DNA of 59,580 bases from Bacillota bacterium. Its GTDB lineage: Bacteria > Bacillota > Clostridia > Lachnospirales > Lachnospiraceae. Below, one piece after another: positions 43,041 through 52,340 of this stretch; position 1 is the stretch's first letter, and each line of letters opens with the position of its first letter. Under the pieces are notes generated by a model, which saw only the letters and a list, made by a program, of their open reading frames with translations, did no database searches and was not told the DNA's origin. The stretch lies in assembly GCA_023411225.1 (NCBI GenBank), contig JAEYPA010000123.1:1-59580 (forward strand), in the 5' to 3' direction. The translations under genes were made by a program, and so were the position numbers.

Positions 43041-43069
43041 AATATACCAAATATTTCCAATTAGGTCAA
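43041..43069 (-). promoter_or_regulatory. Promoter of the second cpsBCD triad
   Basis: On the minus strand TTGACC (43064-43069) and TATATT (43041-43046) are 17 bases apart, about 60 bases before the cpsB start. Confidence 0.65.
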
Positions 43070-43090
43070 TCATTAGAAATCATTTCCAAT

Positions 43091-43130
43091 CAAAAAACCG
43101 CAAAAACATTTTTACAGTTTTCACGGTTTT
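43091..43130 (-). terminator. Intrinsic terminator after the group-B-like hydrogenase
   Basis: AAAACCG (43094-43100) and CGGTTTT (43124-43130) pair, with further A/T pairing inside. On the minus strand the stem runs into TTTTTTG. It ends the hydrogenase transcript and insulates the capsule locus. Confidence 0.75.
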
Positions 43131-43176
43131 CTTGTAAGCTTATTCATGATTCTATTATATTAAAAACAATTCTAAC

Positions 43177-44631
43177 TTATTTTCTATGAGTCGCTATTTT
43201 AATCTCCCCATATTCCTTTAAAGCATCCTCGATTCCTCTTCCATCCGCCTCACCAAGCAGGGTTTCTCTGTCTTTTTTTGCAAGTGGTCCTCTTTCTACA
43301 TTGCCAGGTCCATTCATACAGCCACCTTCACAGACCATACCTTCCATAAAATCCTCTGGAAGTCTATTTAACTTCAACAGCATTAGTGCTTTCTTGCACT
43401 CTACTGCCCCATTTGCCTGACAAACAGCGACATCTGTCGCCTTGCCCATTTCCTCCATGGCTTCAATAACAGCTTTTGTCACGCCACCTGACTGGGAAAA
43501 ACGTTTGCCATAGATGCTAGCTTGTTGTTTTTTCCCTTTATAATCTGACAAGTCAATCTTCTTGGCACGGAACATGGCATTTAACTCCTCAAAGGTAAGG
43601 GCATAATCGGCGCTGTCTTGGGCAACGCTTTCTAGGACCTCTCCCTTTTTGGCAATACAAGGCCCGATAAATACCACAACAGCATCAGGATCCTCCGCTT
43701 TAATCAGCCTTGCCGTAGCTGCCATAGGAGATACGGTGGTAGATACGTGTTCTAAGAGTTGTGGATAATGCTTCTTAATCATATTCACAAAGGCAGGACA
43801 ACAGGAGGTAGTCATCTTCTTATTCTCCTGGTAAGCCTCAAGCCATTCTTGGGCTTCACTTTTTGCTACAATATCGCCACCTAAGGCAACCTCATACAAC
43901 TCCTTAAAACCGAGGGCTTTTATAGCTTCTGTTAGAACGCCAATAGACGCATTTTTCCCAAATTGACCTTCTATAGCCGGAGCCACACAGGCATAGACCG
44001 GATGGTCACTTGCCAGGTATTTAATGACATCTACCATAAAAGACCGGTCAGAAATAGCTCCAAAAGGGCAGTCCTTAATACATGCGCCACATTGAATGCA
44101 TTTATCCTCATCGATGATTACAATATTATTCTCATCCATAGAAATGGCATCCACCGGACAACTTCTTTTACATGGACGCATTAGATCTGCAATGGCATTA
44201 TATGGACACTCTTTCGCACATTTGCCACATTCCTTACAGCGCTCCGGATCAATATAGGCACGGTCCTTGGTCATGGAGATTGCTCCAAAGTTACAGGCCT
44301 CCTGGCAACGTTTGCTGACGCATTTCTGGCAGTTGTCAGTTACGGTAAAACGGGTAATGGGACAACCTTCACAAGCAGAGTTGATTACTTGTACAATGTT
44401 TTTGTTATCCTTATTGGCTAGTGGAGACAAGCCTTCAGCCAGACGGACTCTTTGGCGAATAATCTCTCTTTCCTTATAGATACAGCAGCGGAATCTGGCC
44501 TGTGGACCTGGAATCATATCGTAAGGAATCTGATCTCTTCGTTCCTGCAGTTTGCCATTAAATGCTGCCTTCGCAACGGAATAAAGCACCTCATGTTTAA
44601 TACTTCCAAGTCTAGCGTTCTCTTCAAGCAT
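43177..44631 (-). CDS. Monomeric [FeFe]-hydrogenase, group B-like
   Basis: This 484-residue iron-sulfur protein has an N-terminal helical region, then several Cys-rich ferredoxin motifs (about 80-205: CEGCP, CQKCVSKRCQEAC, CKECGKCAKECPYNAI, CIQCGACIKDCPFGAI) and an H-cluster domain. The H-cluster motifs are TTSCCPAFV (L1), GPCIAKKGE (L2) and MVCEGGCMNGPG (L3), the variant of group B enzymes rather than the TSCCPGW/MPCxxKxxE of group A. It probably oxidises or evolves H2 with ferredoxin; physiology of this group is little known. It is separated by 70 bases from the phosphatase gene upstream and may be cotranscribed with the sensory operon. Confidence 0.87.
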   Translation of the reverse strand: MLEENARLGSIKHEVLYSVAKAAFNGKLQERRDQIPYDMIPGPQARFRCCIYKEREIIRQRVRLAEGLSPLANKDNKNIVQVINSACEGCPITRFTVTDNCQKCVSKRCQEACNFGAISMTKDRAYIDPERCKECGKCAKECPYNAIADLMRPCKRSCPVDAISMDENNIVIIDEDKCIQCGACIKDCPFGAISDRSFMVDVIKYLASDHPVYACVAPAIEGQFGKNASIGVLTEAIKALGFKELYEVALGGDIVAKSEAQEWLEAYQENKKMTTSCCPAFVNMIKKHYPQLLEHVSTTVSPMAATARLIKAEDPDAVVVFIGPCIAKKGEVLESVAQDSADYALTFEELNAMFRAKKIDLSDYKGKKQQASIYGKRFSQSGGVTKAVIEAMEEMGKATDVAVCQANGAVECKKALMLLKLNRLPEDFMEGMVCEGGCMNGPGNVERGPLAKKDRETLLGEADGRGIEDALKEYGEIKIATHRK

Positions 44632-44701
44632 GGTAAATCCTCCATTTTCTACTAACGATGTTCGTCGTCATCAATCCTGCCGAAAAACGGCTCTTATATG
44701 C

Positions 44702-45874
44702 TCAATAGTAGGTTATTGCAACTTCTTTCCCCATCTTCTTCACAACTTCCTGCATCTGTTTCACCAGATTCATTCGTATACTTAAATCAAAAGGCAAGTC
44801 TGGATTCTGATGCGCCACATTAATTGCTTTACCTACATATAGATGTAAATCGGTACAGTTCTCAATAAGTGCCTTGGCTACCAGGGAGGCCCCATTTTTT
44901 TCATCTAATAAAGTGAAGAAGTTCTCGTCGATATCCCCCTTCTCATACTGCTTCAGTAGGTTAAGGGTTCTGGACAAGGTCAATACGCCCTCTGTGACCA
45001 GATCAATGCCCTCAATATGAGCAATTGGTGGAATATTGGGATCAATATAATTCAGATCGGTGACAATCTTTCTTTTGGTTTCTCTTGCTACGATATTTGC
45101 AGTGGTGCCTCCACAGACAATGGTAGTCACATCTCCTGCCATAAAATCCAGGACGGCTCTCGTGTCGTCCTCTTTTCTAATCGGTGGTCCGGTAAATATG
45201 TGCACCACCTTTTTGTTAATGATCTTGGCCACCGCAACTGTGGTATCATCACCCGGAGACTGCATATATAGATCATCACAGGCCTTAGACAGAGTATTGG
45301 CCATACGGTTTGCGGTAAATGAGGTCTTTAAGGATGACTTGGCGTACTCTGCCACTTTCGCCCAATCCCAACCGAAATTCAGAATCTTTCCAACGCCGGC
45401 ATGTATGACTCCGTCACTAAAGAGGATAAAATAATCCCCTAAGCGTACATGGAATCGATATTCCCTGATATTCTTATCCCGAATCACCCGTTCTTCATAG
45501 GGCAGGTTTACAATATTGCCATCGCGAAGACAGATACAGCTTGGGTTATCAAATTCCACCAGGTAAGCTTCCCCGGAATGGAAGATTTGCAGAATGCTGA
45601 ACGTGGAATAGGCAACCTGGCGTACCTTACAGACTGGCAGAGTCATGGCTATGGTCTCCACACAGTCGTCTAAGTCAGCCCCATTTACCAGCATTGTTCC
45701 AAGAATTTTCCCAGTCAGGGTGGCCAGGATATTGGCTTTTACTCCACTTCCCATTCCATCTGTCAAAATAAGAATGTCAGAGTCCGGTGTTTTCAGTATC
45801 TCTACCTTGTCACCGCACAGCTCCTCGTTATGTTTATTTAAGCTTTTATAAGATATCTCTACATTAACTCCCAT
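44702..45874 (-). CDS. SpoIIE-type serine/threonine phosphatase
   Basis: This 390-residue PP2C-like phosphatase has GDKVEILKTPDSDILILTDGMGSGVKA at the start of the catalytic domain, FILFSDGVIHAG in the middle and SPGDDTTVAVAKI at about residue 225. Its roughly 150-residue C-terminal region is not recognised (GGTTANIVARETKRK). The ATG at 45874 follows AAAGG by nine bases; an earlier in-frame start would overlap the sensory hydrogenase gene. It is 34 bases downstream of that gene. A phosphatase next to a PAS-bearing hydrogenase is a known clostridial pairing, suggesting it is the output of H2 or redox sensing through dephosphorylation of an anti-sigma-antagonist-like target. Confidence 0.87.
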   Translation of the reverse strand: MGVNVEISYKSLNKHNEELCGDKVEILKTPDSDILILTDGMGSGVKANILATLTGKILGTMLVNGADLDDCVETIAMTLPVCKVRQVAYSTFSILQIFHSGEAYLVEFDNPSCICLRDGNIVNLPYEERVIRDKNIREYRFHVRLGDYFILFSDGVIHAGVGKILNFGWDWAKVAEYAKSSLKTSFTANRMANTLSKACDDLYMQSPGDDTTVAVAKIINKKVVHIFTGPPIRKEDDTRAVLDFMAGDVTTIVCGGTTANIVARETKRKIVTDLNYIDPNIPPIAHIEGIDLVTEGVLTLSRTLNLLKQYEKGDIDENFFTLLDEKNGASLVAKALIENCTDLHLYVGKAINVAHQNPDLPFDLSIRMNLVKQMQEVVKKMGKEVAITYY

Positions 45875-45908
45875 AGAAACCAACCTTTCTAGCCCATCTC
45901 TTGTTCTG

Positions 45909-47690
45909 TCAGTTGTCAATAGTCTCTGGTCCTTTGGCATGCATGATAATTGGTTGTATCTTCTTCTCTTCTGTCAAATTACCATCATATAAAATCGTAT
46001 CTCTTAGTTTAGTCAGGGTAACCTTGGTCTCAGCCGTAGTTTCTCCCAAGAGGCCAGCGATTTCCTGGGCAACCATCATCTGTTTGTCGATGACCTTCTG
46101 GGCCATCTCGATGGTCTCCATTTTCACCTGATATGCTTTGTTTTTCTTCTCTTCATCCTCTGTAATATCTACCATAATACCAAGAACTCCGTCCTGATCT
46201 GGCACATAGACAATATTCTGCAGGGTAGTTACCCCGTATTCGTCATAGGTAACCTTTTTCCCCAAAAGACTATTATGGGTATTGAGGACATATTCAAAAT
46301 CTCTATGATCAATAATCTCATACAAGTATTTCTGTTTGGCATCGGCGGGGGCTACATGAAAATACTGTTCCGCACCTACATTATATTCGATAATCTTCAT
46401 TTCAGCATCTACCATAATAATGGCATTTGGTGTGATATCTAACACCACGTTGGCCATGGAGCTGGCTCTGTCATGCATATAAGGAATACACATACTAAGC
46501 TCAGCCTTGCCCTGGTAAACTGCAATGGCTTTCTCCCTACAGGAGCTGTAGCCACAGGCTCCACAATTAAACTCATGGGAGGCATCTATCTTGCCAATCT
46601 TTTTTAATATCTCACGAATCTGGGCATCTGTTGGAATCTTATCTTCATTCTTACGAGGAATGAATTGTTTATGGAGATCTAGTCCTTCCTGTTTAAAGTA
46701 CTCCTCTTCCTCCACAGGTTTCTTCGGAATACTTTCTTCCATATCGAGCTTCACTTTAAACCGGGAAATACCCGAGGTATCAACAGCCGGACCTTTGATA
46801 CAACCACCATTACATACATTAAGCTCGATAAAGCTATCCGTCACTTCGCCTTTTTCCATACTCTTAAGAAGTTCCATACAGTTATTGATGCCATGGACAT
46901 AGAATTTGTGATAGTGATCTTCGGTACTTGAGGCCACAACAGAGGAAATAACTCCGCTAGTGATTGGATACAAACGGTTTACCTCAGGACTTGGATTGTC
47001 TAAAGGCTGTTCCGTAAGACGATCTAGTTCAATGCCTTCCTCCTTCATCCAGTCCTCTAACTCAGTAAAATTAATGACAGCGTCTATTGCTCCGGCGGTC
47101 CTTGGATCTGATAGGGCTTCTCTCTTCTTGGCAATGCAAGGTCCTAAGAATACCACTTTCACATCTGGTCCCAGTTCTTCTTTAATCAGCTTGCCGTGGG
47201 CTACCATGGGAGACACCACCGGCGCCATAAACCTAGTCAAACTAGGGAAATAAATCTCTATCAGATCATTGGCACTTGGGCAACAGGTCGTGATGATATT
47301 GCGCATGGTGCCTTCCTGCAATAGCTTCTGGTATTCACGGGTCACAAAGGCAGCCCCCTCGGAGGTCTCTCTGACCTGATAGAAGCCTAACTGCTTCAAT
47401 CCATTTACTACCTGTCCGGCCTTCTTAAAATGCATAATACCAAGATAAGACGGTGCCAGGGAAATGATTGTTTTATATCCGTTTTTAATAAACTCTTTCA
47501 CCTTATCTAAATCACTAATCAGAGTCTTTGCATTTTGTGGGCACGCATCCAGACAATGACCGCATAAAATGCATTTATCATTGAGAATCTGCGCCTGTTG
47601 GTTTTTGACGACAATCGCTTTAACTTCACAGATTCGTACGCATTTATAGCAATTTTTACACTGTGCTTCTTTAAAGCCGATAACGTTCAT
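45909..47690 (-). CDS. Sensory [FeFe]-hydrogenase with PAS domain (HydS-like)
   Basis: This 593-residue soluble protein has two [4Fe-4S] motifs (CKNCYKCVRICEVKAI, CILCGHCLDACPQNA), an H-cluster domain with TTCCPSAND (L1), GPCIAKKRE (L2) and NVCNGGCIKGP (L3), a CGACGYSSC Fe-S segment at about 385-400, then a PAS domain (about 420-520) and a helical C-terminus. This is the plan of group C sensory hydrogenases, thought to sense H2 or redox state. Its start codon overlaps the 2Fe-2S ferredoxin stop by one base, and the SpoIIE-type phosphatase follows. Confidence 0.9.
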   Translation of the reverse strand: MNVIGFKEAQCKNCYKCVRICEVKAIVVKNQQAQILNDKCILCGHCLDACPQNAKTLISDLDKVKEFIKNGYKTIISLAPSYLGIMHFKKAGQVVNGLKQLGFYQVRETSEGAAFVTREYQKLLQEGTMRNIITTCCPSANDLIEIYFPSLTRFMAPVVSPMVAHGKLIKEELGPDVKVVFLGPCIAKKREALSDPRTAGAIDAVINFTELEDWMKEEGIELDRLTEQPLDNPSPEVNRLYPITSGVISSVVASSTEDHYHKFYVHGINNCMELLKSMEKGEVTDSFIELNVCNGGCIKGPAVDTSGISRFKVKLDMEESIPKKPVEEEEYFKQEGLDLHKQFIPRKNEDKIPTDAQIREILKKIGKIDASHEFNCGACGYSSCREKAIAVYQGKAELSMCIPYMHDRASSMANVVLDITPNAIIMVDAEMKIIEYNVGAEQYFHVAPADAKQKYLYEIIDHRDFEYVLNTHNSLLGKKVTYDEYGVTTLQNIVYVPDQDGVLGIMVDITEDEEKKNKAYQVKMETIEMAQKVIDKQMMVAQEIAGLLGETTAETKVTLTKLRDTILYDGNLTEEKKIQPIIMHAKGPETIDN

Positions 47691-47932
47691 TATGTAAGCC
47701 TCCTAAGTACCTGCTGGTGAAAAAAGGTTTCGGTATCTTTTGGGGATAAGGAAAATAGCTCATCGTCTATCTTAACGCACACTCCATTGACACACTGACC
47801 CATACAAAAAGAGCCATTCAGTTCCACTTTATCCTGTAAACTTTCTTTCTCGAGTAATTCCTGCAGCTTCTTTACAATCTCCCTGGAACCTTTGAGATGG
47901 CAAGAACTGCCGATACATACGGTTATATTCAC
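47690..47932 (-). CDS. Small thioredoxin-like [2Fe-2S] ferredoxin
   Basis: This 80-residue protein has four cysteines in the thioredoxin-like ferredoxin pattern: CIGSSC near the N-terminus and CMGQC in the middle, with a further Cys in NGVCVKI. It would carry electrons to or from the sensory hydrogenase, whose gene overlaps its stop codon by one base. The start is a GTG preceded by AGGAGG. It is the first gene of the four-gene minus-strand operon down to 43177. It resembles the NuoE C-terminal half. Confidence 0.83.
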   Translation of the reverse strand: MNITVCIGSSCHLKGSREIVKKLQELLEKESLQDKVELNGSFCMGQCVNGVCVKIDDELFSLSPKDTETFFHQQVLRRLT

Positions 47933-48142
47933 GATTACACCTCCTATAGGCAGATTTAATGTTGAGATTTCATATTTCTATAAACATGCAAAAGTGAGCC
48001 TTTAGAGCTATGAATTCAAGAGCTAATGAGTTTAAGTTCTCAAGGCCTTTGTTAATATTTTATCATACTTTAGGACGGAAATAAAGAGCAAGGATGAAAA
48101 GATACCAATTGTATGAAAAGAAAAACAAAGTAGATTGGGAAG

Positions 48143-48151
48143 TGTTATAAT
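48143..48151 (+). promoter_or_regulatory. Extended -10 promoter of the MATE gene
   Basis: TGTTATAAT (TGn-TATAAT) lies about 47 bases before the ATG at 48198. Transcription would begin near 48158, which argues against the TTG start at 48135. Confidence 0.5.
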
Positions 48152-48197
48152 AGAGCTATTAAAACAATATACTCAGAAAAGAGGAAATAAGATACTT

Positions 48198-49550
48198 ATG
48201 ATAAATAGTAGTGAAGCCGTGCGTAAGGAGATGCTTCATTACCCCATGGCACGGCTTTTATTTAAAAAATGTTATCCTACAGTGATTATTCAATTAATTT
48301 CCGTAATCTATAATACAGCGGACACTTATTTTGTTGCGGCAATTAACACGGATTCTGCTGCTGCCGTTGGAGTTGTGTTCTCTTTAATGGCAATCATTCA
48401 AGCAGTTGGATTTGGTATTGGAATGGGTGCCAATTCCCTGATTAGTAGATGCCTCGGAGCAAAGAATACAAAGAAAGCCAATATCTACGGTAATACAGCG
48501 GTGTTTTCCGGAATATTATTTGGCATTCTGTTGATGATCGTTGGATTATGGAACATTCAAGATTTAATGAGCTTGATTGGTGCCAGAAAGACTGTACTTC
48601 CATATGCAGTTAGTTATGGACGATATATCCTGATTGCGGCTCCATTTATGTGTATGTCCTTCGTTCTGAATAATATAATAAAGGCTGAAGGGCAGGCATT
48701 CTATGCCATGATTGGTATGACGGTTGGAGGACTTTTGAATCTTATACTAGACCCTCTCTTAATCTTTACTTTTCATATGAATATTGCTGGCGCAGCCATT
48801 GCAACAATGATCAGCCAAATTGTCAGTGCTTTACTACTGTTTGCCTATTTTGCTGGAAAGAAGTCTATCGTGCAGCTCAGTCTCAGAAGCATCAGTAGGA
48901 ATGCTTCTGATTATCTGAATATAGCAAAGACAGGAACGCCAACCATTTTCAGGCAAGGGCTTGGAAGTATCGCTACTTCTGTCTTGAATGTGCAGGCGGC
49001 CGTTTATGGAAATGCGGCTGTTGCGGCCATTTCTATTGCCAATAAGGTCTACATGCTAATTAGAAATGTGATTCTGGGAATCGGACAAGGTTATCAGCCA
49101 ATCGCAGGCTATTGCTATGGGGCAGGCAAAAAAGAAAGAGTAAAAAAAGCCTTCCTTCTTTCCTGCTTTGCCGGAACTCTCATCTGTTCTATATTTGCCG
49201 TGTTGGTATTTCTTTTCAGAGTGCCAATCATGACTTGGTTTCGAGACGACGAAGAAGTGATTGTAATAGGTGCCCATGCACTGGAATGGTTCTGCTTCTC
49301 TCTCCCTTTCATGGCGTATTCAACTTATGTAAATCAAACCTATCAGTGTCTTGGTTATAGTGTTACAGCTACCTTCCTGGCGTCTTTAAGACAAGGAATT
49401 ATCTTTCTTCCACTGGCGCTTTTATTGCCAAAACTCCTGGGACTGACAGGTATTGAGATACTACAACCCACAGCTGATATTATGACTTTTGTGGTATCGC
49501 TTCCCTTTCAAGTCCTATTCTTTAGAAAACATCTGAAGGAGAAAGCGTGA
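48198..49550 (+). CDS. MATE-family efflux transporter
   Basis: This protein of 450 residues has 12 predicted membrane segments. It matches the NorM/DinF-like MATE family: YPMARLLFKKCYPTVIIQLISVIYN at the start, GIGMGANSLISRCLGAKN, GMTVGGLLNLILDPLLIF and, in the second half, RQGLGSIATSVLNVQAA and GIGQGYQPIAGYCYGAG. It would expel drugs or metabolites using a Na+ or H+ gradient. The frame opens further upstream with TTG, but the promoter position supports 48198. It diverges from the hydrogenase operon and is followed by decayed genes. Confidence 0.88.
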   Translation: MINSSEAVRKEMLHYPMARLLFKKCYPTVIIQLISVIYNTADTYFVAAINTDSAAAVGVVFSLMAIIQAVGFGIGMGANSLISRCLGAKNTKKANIYGNTAVFSGILFGILLMIVGLWNIQDLMSLIGARKTVLPYAVSYGRYILIAAPFMCMSFVLNNIIKAEGQAFYAMIGMTVGGLLNLILDPLLIFTFHMNIAGAAIATMISQIVSALLLFAYFAGKKSIVQLSLRSISRNASDYLNIAKTGTPTIFRQGLGSIATSVLNVQAAVYGNAAVAAISIANKVYMLIRNVILGIGQGYQPIAGYCYGAGKKERVKKAFLLSCFAGTLICSIFAVLVFLFRVPIMTWFRDDEEVIVIGAHALEWFCFSLPFMAYSTYVNQTYQCLGYSVTATFLASLRQGIIFLPLALLLPKLLGLTGIEILQPTADIMTFVVSLPFQVLFFRKHLKEKA

Positions 49551-49554
49551 GTGG

Positions 49555-50030
49555 TATCACTACATAACCTGATTGTTAAGATTACTTCCAACAATATTAG
49601 CACTACCGATGTAAGTATGGCCTTCGCTATCGTTATTAAATACTGCCCCTCAAAGCTTCCTCTTATCATTTGTAAGTAGTGTTGGGTCACATCTTTTAGG
49701 TTTGCGAAGGCTTCTTTATAGAATTCTAAGTGGGACCACCTCTTTGGTATAAACATCTCTGGCAGATAAAAATGAAAGTTTGTTAGATACAAAAGCAGAA
49801 TAGCAAGGAGTAGGATGGCTATCTGCTATACCAGTTACTTCATAATGTTTGTCTTCAAACCAAATCGTATTGCCGGTTCCGTTGCAATCACCAAATAAAG
49901 CGAAAGAAGTTTCCTCATCTATAACGCACTGGGTTTCTTGGTCCTTCGGCCAAGTACCAGTGGTTAAAGGTACCGGCATAAGATCCATCTTGCCGGCTAC
50001 TTGATAAAGTTCTACCGTTCTTTCGATTCT
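49555..50030 (-). pseudogene. Remnant of an ABC-transporter permease (MacB-like domain)
   Basis: Minus-strand fragments in two frames are recognisable. From about 50030 to 49830, LTTGTWPKDQETQCVIDEETS then ALFGDCNGTGNTIWFEDKHYEVTGI matches the MacB periplasmic core of FtsX/MacB permeases. From about 49755 to 49575, in another frame, the fragment reads FIPKRWSHLEFY then IAKAILTSVVLILLEVI, with a hydrophobic helix. There is no start, and the FtsX domain proper is missing. It overlaps the histidine-kinase remnant at its right end. Confidence 0.65.
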
Positions 50031-50219
50031 TATAGACAATGCTATTACTTATTCACCAGATAATAAGTCCGTCTACATAGAGGGAAATGTTCGGAAGAAC
50101 CATCTAGAGCTGAAAGTAATTGACCACGGTACAGGAATCCCTGATGAGAAGAAGGCAAAGATATTTGATCGCTTCTATCGGGTGGATGAGGCGAGGCGAG
50201 ACAAGGAACATTTTGGCTA
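50008..50219 (+). pseudogene. Remnant of a sensor histidine kinase (ATPase domain)
   Basis: The plus-strand frame from 50008 to a stop at 50217-50219 reads STVLSILIDNAITYSPDNKS, then VIDHGTGIPDEKKAKIFDRF and YRVDEARRDKEHFG. These are the N-box, G1 box and F-box of a HATPase_c domain. It stops exactly where the GTGLGL box should follow, and has no upstream portion. It is probably the partner kinase of the decayed ABC transporter next to it. Confidence 0.75.
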
Positions 50220-50223
50220 ATGA

Positions 50224-50256
50224 GAGGGTGCAGCATATCCCATATGCTACACCCTC
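50224..50256. terminator. Strong hairpin after the decayed genes
   Basis: GAGGGTG-C-AGCATAT and ATATGCT-A-CACCCTC form a 14-pair stem with one mismatch and a 3-base loop. The plus strand continues TATATGTTTTATA. It probably terminated the lost histidine-kinase gene and may also end the minus-strand operon whose last gene stops at 50282. Confidence 0.6.
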
Positions 50257-50281
50257 TATATGTTTTATATAGTATTTACAT

Positions 50282-51007
50282 TTATACTTTATTAGCGTCC
50301 TTTAATGCCTTCACTACTGCTGCCGCTGTTCGTTCCTCCACCTCCAGATAAAACTTTGGTTCGTGGATATCCTTGAGATAATGAGCGTCGGAATCATGAA
50401 GAATTCTGCATCTCCTTAAATAAGGATTCTGCTCTTTGAGCTCTTCCACCTTTTCCTCTTCCTTAATCTCTACAGCAGTAAAACGGCTGTCTACTGGGAC
50501 AAAACCAAGGTTATAGAGAAGGCTATGGCTATTCTTGTCAATATGAGCTGGTATCATGACACCATCATACTGCTCCACCAAAGGTTGCACCTGATCGAAG
50601 GAGATTCTGGTACTTTGGATTAAGAGGTTTGGTTCATGGCCAATAACCTGGTCCTCTTCGTCGCACAGAAGTTGTGGACCAAAGATAGATTCCTTATTAG
50701 GAAATAGATTCAATTTACTATATACAAGAGAATCAAACTCTAATGCTTTCTCCAAAGAAGGAAAAAGGCAGACCACATGGACTTCTTCTTCTGTGGTCAA
50801 CTCCATGCCAGGTACTGCAAGAATTCCGTAATACTCTGCCCAGTGAAGGACAGGTTTGCAGTTACGGCAAGTATTATGGTCTGTTACGGCAATGAGATCA
50901 AGACCTTTTACCACTGCCATTCCTACGATATTAGCCGGGGTCATATCCTCATCTCCACAAGGAGACAGACAGGAATGGAGATGCAAATCATAGGCTAGCT
51001 TATGCAT
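50282..51007 (-). CDS. PHP-domain metal-dependent phosphoesterase
   Basis: This protein of 241 residues has the PHP fold: DLHLHSCLSPCGDEDMTP, VTDHNTCRN, PGMELTTEEEVHVVCLF, PAHIDKN and HDSDAHYLKD supply the metal ligands. The ATG at 51007 lies within the last codons of the preceding DRTGG gene, with GAAGAG upstream. In clostridia this protein type commonly ends operons with DRTGG, HATPase and hydrogenase-like sensor proteins, as here. Its substrate is unknown; phosphate esters or nucleotide signals are conceivable. Confidence 0.85.
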   Translation of the reverse strand: MHKLAYDLHLHSCLSPCGDEDMTPANIVGMAVVKGLDLIAVTDHNTCRNCKPVLHWAEYYGILAVPGMELTTEEEVHVVCLFPSLEKALEFDSLVYSKLNLFPNKESIFGPQLLCDEEDQVIGHEPNLLIQSTRISFDQVQPLVEQYDGVMIPAHIDKNSHSLLYNLGFVPVDSRFTAVEIKEEEKVEELKEQNPYLRRCRILHDSDAHYLKDIHEPKFYLEVEERTAAAVVKALKDANKV

Positions 51008-51335
51008 GTATAAGCTCTTCAATCTGGCGAGCGGTCTCATAGATAGGCTGGTTGGTCGCAAGAACAATGATACCCTGCTCCTTTGCCTTGGCGATAAGCG
51101 CCTCGTTTAAGACAATACCCTCTGCCAGAATCACTACTGCAGCCTCTGTAAGGGATGCCACAGCCAGTGTATTGATATTGCCCATTACGGTTATCCATGC
51201 AGCTCCGGCCGGAGATTTACTCATTGCAATACTAAGTAAATCACAGCAATATGGGCCTGTAATGGTTTTCTCAGTATCTCCCTCTTCATTGATTACCTTA
51301 AATAAATCTAGTTTTAGAAGCTCTGATACAGTCAT
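51000..51335 (-). CDS. DRTGG-domain protein
   Basis: This 111-residue protein is a single DRTGG domain: GPYCCDLLSIAMSKSPAGAAWITV, NINTLAVASLTEAAVVILAEG, AKEQGIIVLATNQPIYETAR. Such domains occur in phosphotransacetylases and beside CBS domains and probably bind a small molecule or mediate contacts. It overlaps the PHP gene by eight bases and is related to the DRTGG protein at 54.2-54.5 kb, at the opposite end of the same gene group. Confidence 0.82.
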   Translation of the reverse strand: MTVSELLKLDLFKVINEEGDTEKTITGPYCCDLLSIAMSKSPAGAAWITVMGNINTLAVASLTEAAVVILAEGIVLNEALIAKAKEQGIIVLATNQPIYETARQIEELIHA

Positions 51336-51368
51336 GGTAATTCCTCCTTGTTATTTAGTTATATGTAG

Positions 51369-51749
51369 CTAAGTTCTCCAGAACTTCGTCATATCTTTTT
51401 TGTCTGCTATATTAAAGGCAATCATATCATAGAGTAAATTATAATCCACACTATCTGTCCACTTTATTCTAAATAGTTCTCGTGTATATGAATACCCTGC
51501 TTCCTTAATCTTTTGTTCAAAAAGAGTAATCACCATCTGTTCCGGTGCCACAGCAATATGACCTTTCGCCATACTGAAAGCAATAATAAAAGTTCCATGG
51601 TCAGTGAACATTGGCTGATTCCATCTGATTTCTTCCTTCAAATGAGGAAATGCCTCTTTCATATTATTCAGAATCGATTCCATCCTCTCCCTTTTATCAG
51701 GCTCAGAAATTTTGTTTATGTATGGTAGAAAAACACTCCTATCCGTCAT
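51369..51749 (-). CDS. DUF1801/YdhG-like protein
   Basis: This 126-residue protein has the YdhG/DUF1801 pattern: FLPYINKISEPDKRERMESI, LKEEIRWNQPMFTDHGTFIIAF and KGHIAVAPEQMVITLF. Relatives are sometimes annotated as iron chaperones (frataxin-like fold) without firm evidence. It lies between the amidohydrolase remnant and the DRTGG gene, interrupting the usual run of hydrogenase-sensor genes, so it probably arrived with the remnant rather than belonging to the operon. Confidence 0.8.
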   Translation of the reverse strand: MTDRSVFLPYINKISEPDKRERMESILNNMKEAFPHLKEEIRWNQPMFTDHGTFIIAFSMAKGHIAVAPEQMVITLFEQKIKEAGYSYTRELFRIKWTDSVDYNLLYDMIAFNIADKKDMTKFWRT

Positions 51750-51794
51750 AGCAACAGCTCCTTTCTCCGTACACGATATACTTCTTACTGACCC

Positions 51795-52340
51795 TTAAGA
51801 TAATCCGTAAACAATGGCTCCCTCTTTTATTACATATTCAATCTTCCGGAGATTGTCTATATTTTTCACAGTATTATCCTTCAACACAACAAAATCAGCT
51901 ATTTTACCATGGTCAATACTTCCTAGTTCCTTGTCTATTCCCGCTACAATCTTCACTCCATTTTTATAGCATTTTAAAAGTTAAGTGGAAAATGCTCCTG
52001 TTTGCAATAAGCCATTTCTTCATAAAAACGCGTCCATATGGGATCAGCACCAGTTCTTATACTTTGCCTTATTTTATCCAACGCCTTTATTCCAATGGAA
52101 TGAGCGGATACCTTGAGGCCTTCTTTATGGGCACATTCTACGATGACCTTTAGAACATCTGATTAGTAATCTCTAACCTCTGTAGGATTCTCTATTAAAG
52201 ATAAATTTGATCCTGGTGTGCACGTCTTAATGAAATCCACGCCATCCTTTTTTAGTTTTTTAATAGCGGCTTCTACTTCCTGAGGATTTTCTAAATCAAT
52301 AGATAATCCTCGGGAATTTATCATTACGAATGAGTAATGC
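51795..52340 (-). pseudogene. Degraded amidohydrolase (imidazolonepropionase-like)
   Basis: Several minus-strand fragments in order match a metal-dependent amidohydrolase: ENPQEVEAAIKKLKKDGVDFIK, then VIVECAHKEGLKVSAHSIGIKALDKI, and after a stop GSIDHGKIADFVVLKDNT and LRKIEYVIKEGAIVYG before the final stop at 51795-51797. In-frame stops and missing N-terminal metal motifs show it is not functional. It fills most of the gap between the DUF1801 gene and the sensory hydrogenase gene. Confidence 0.82.
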
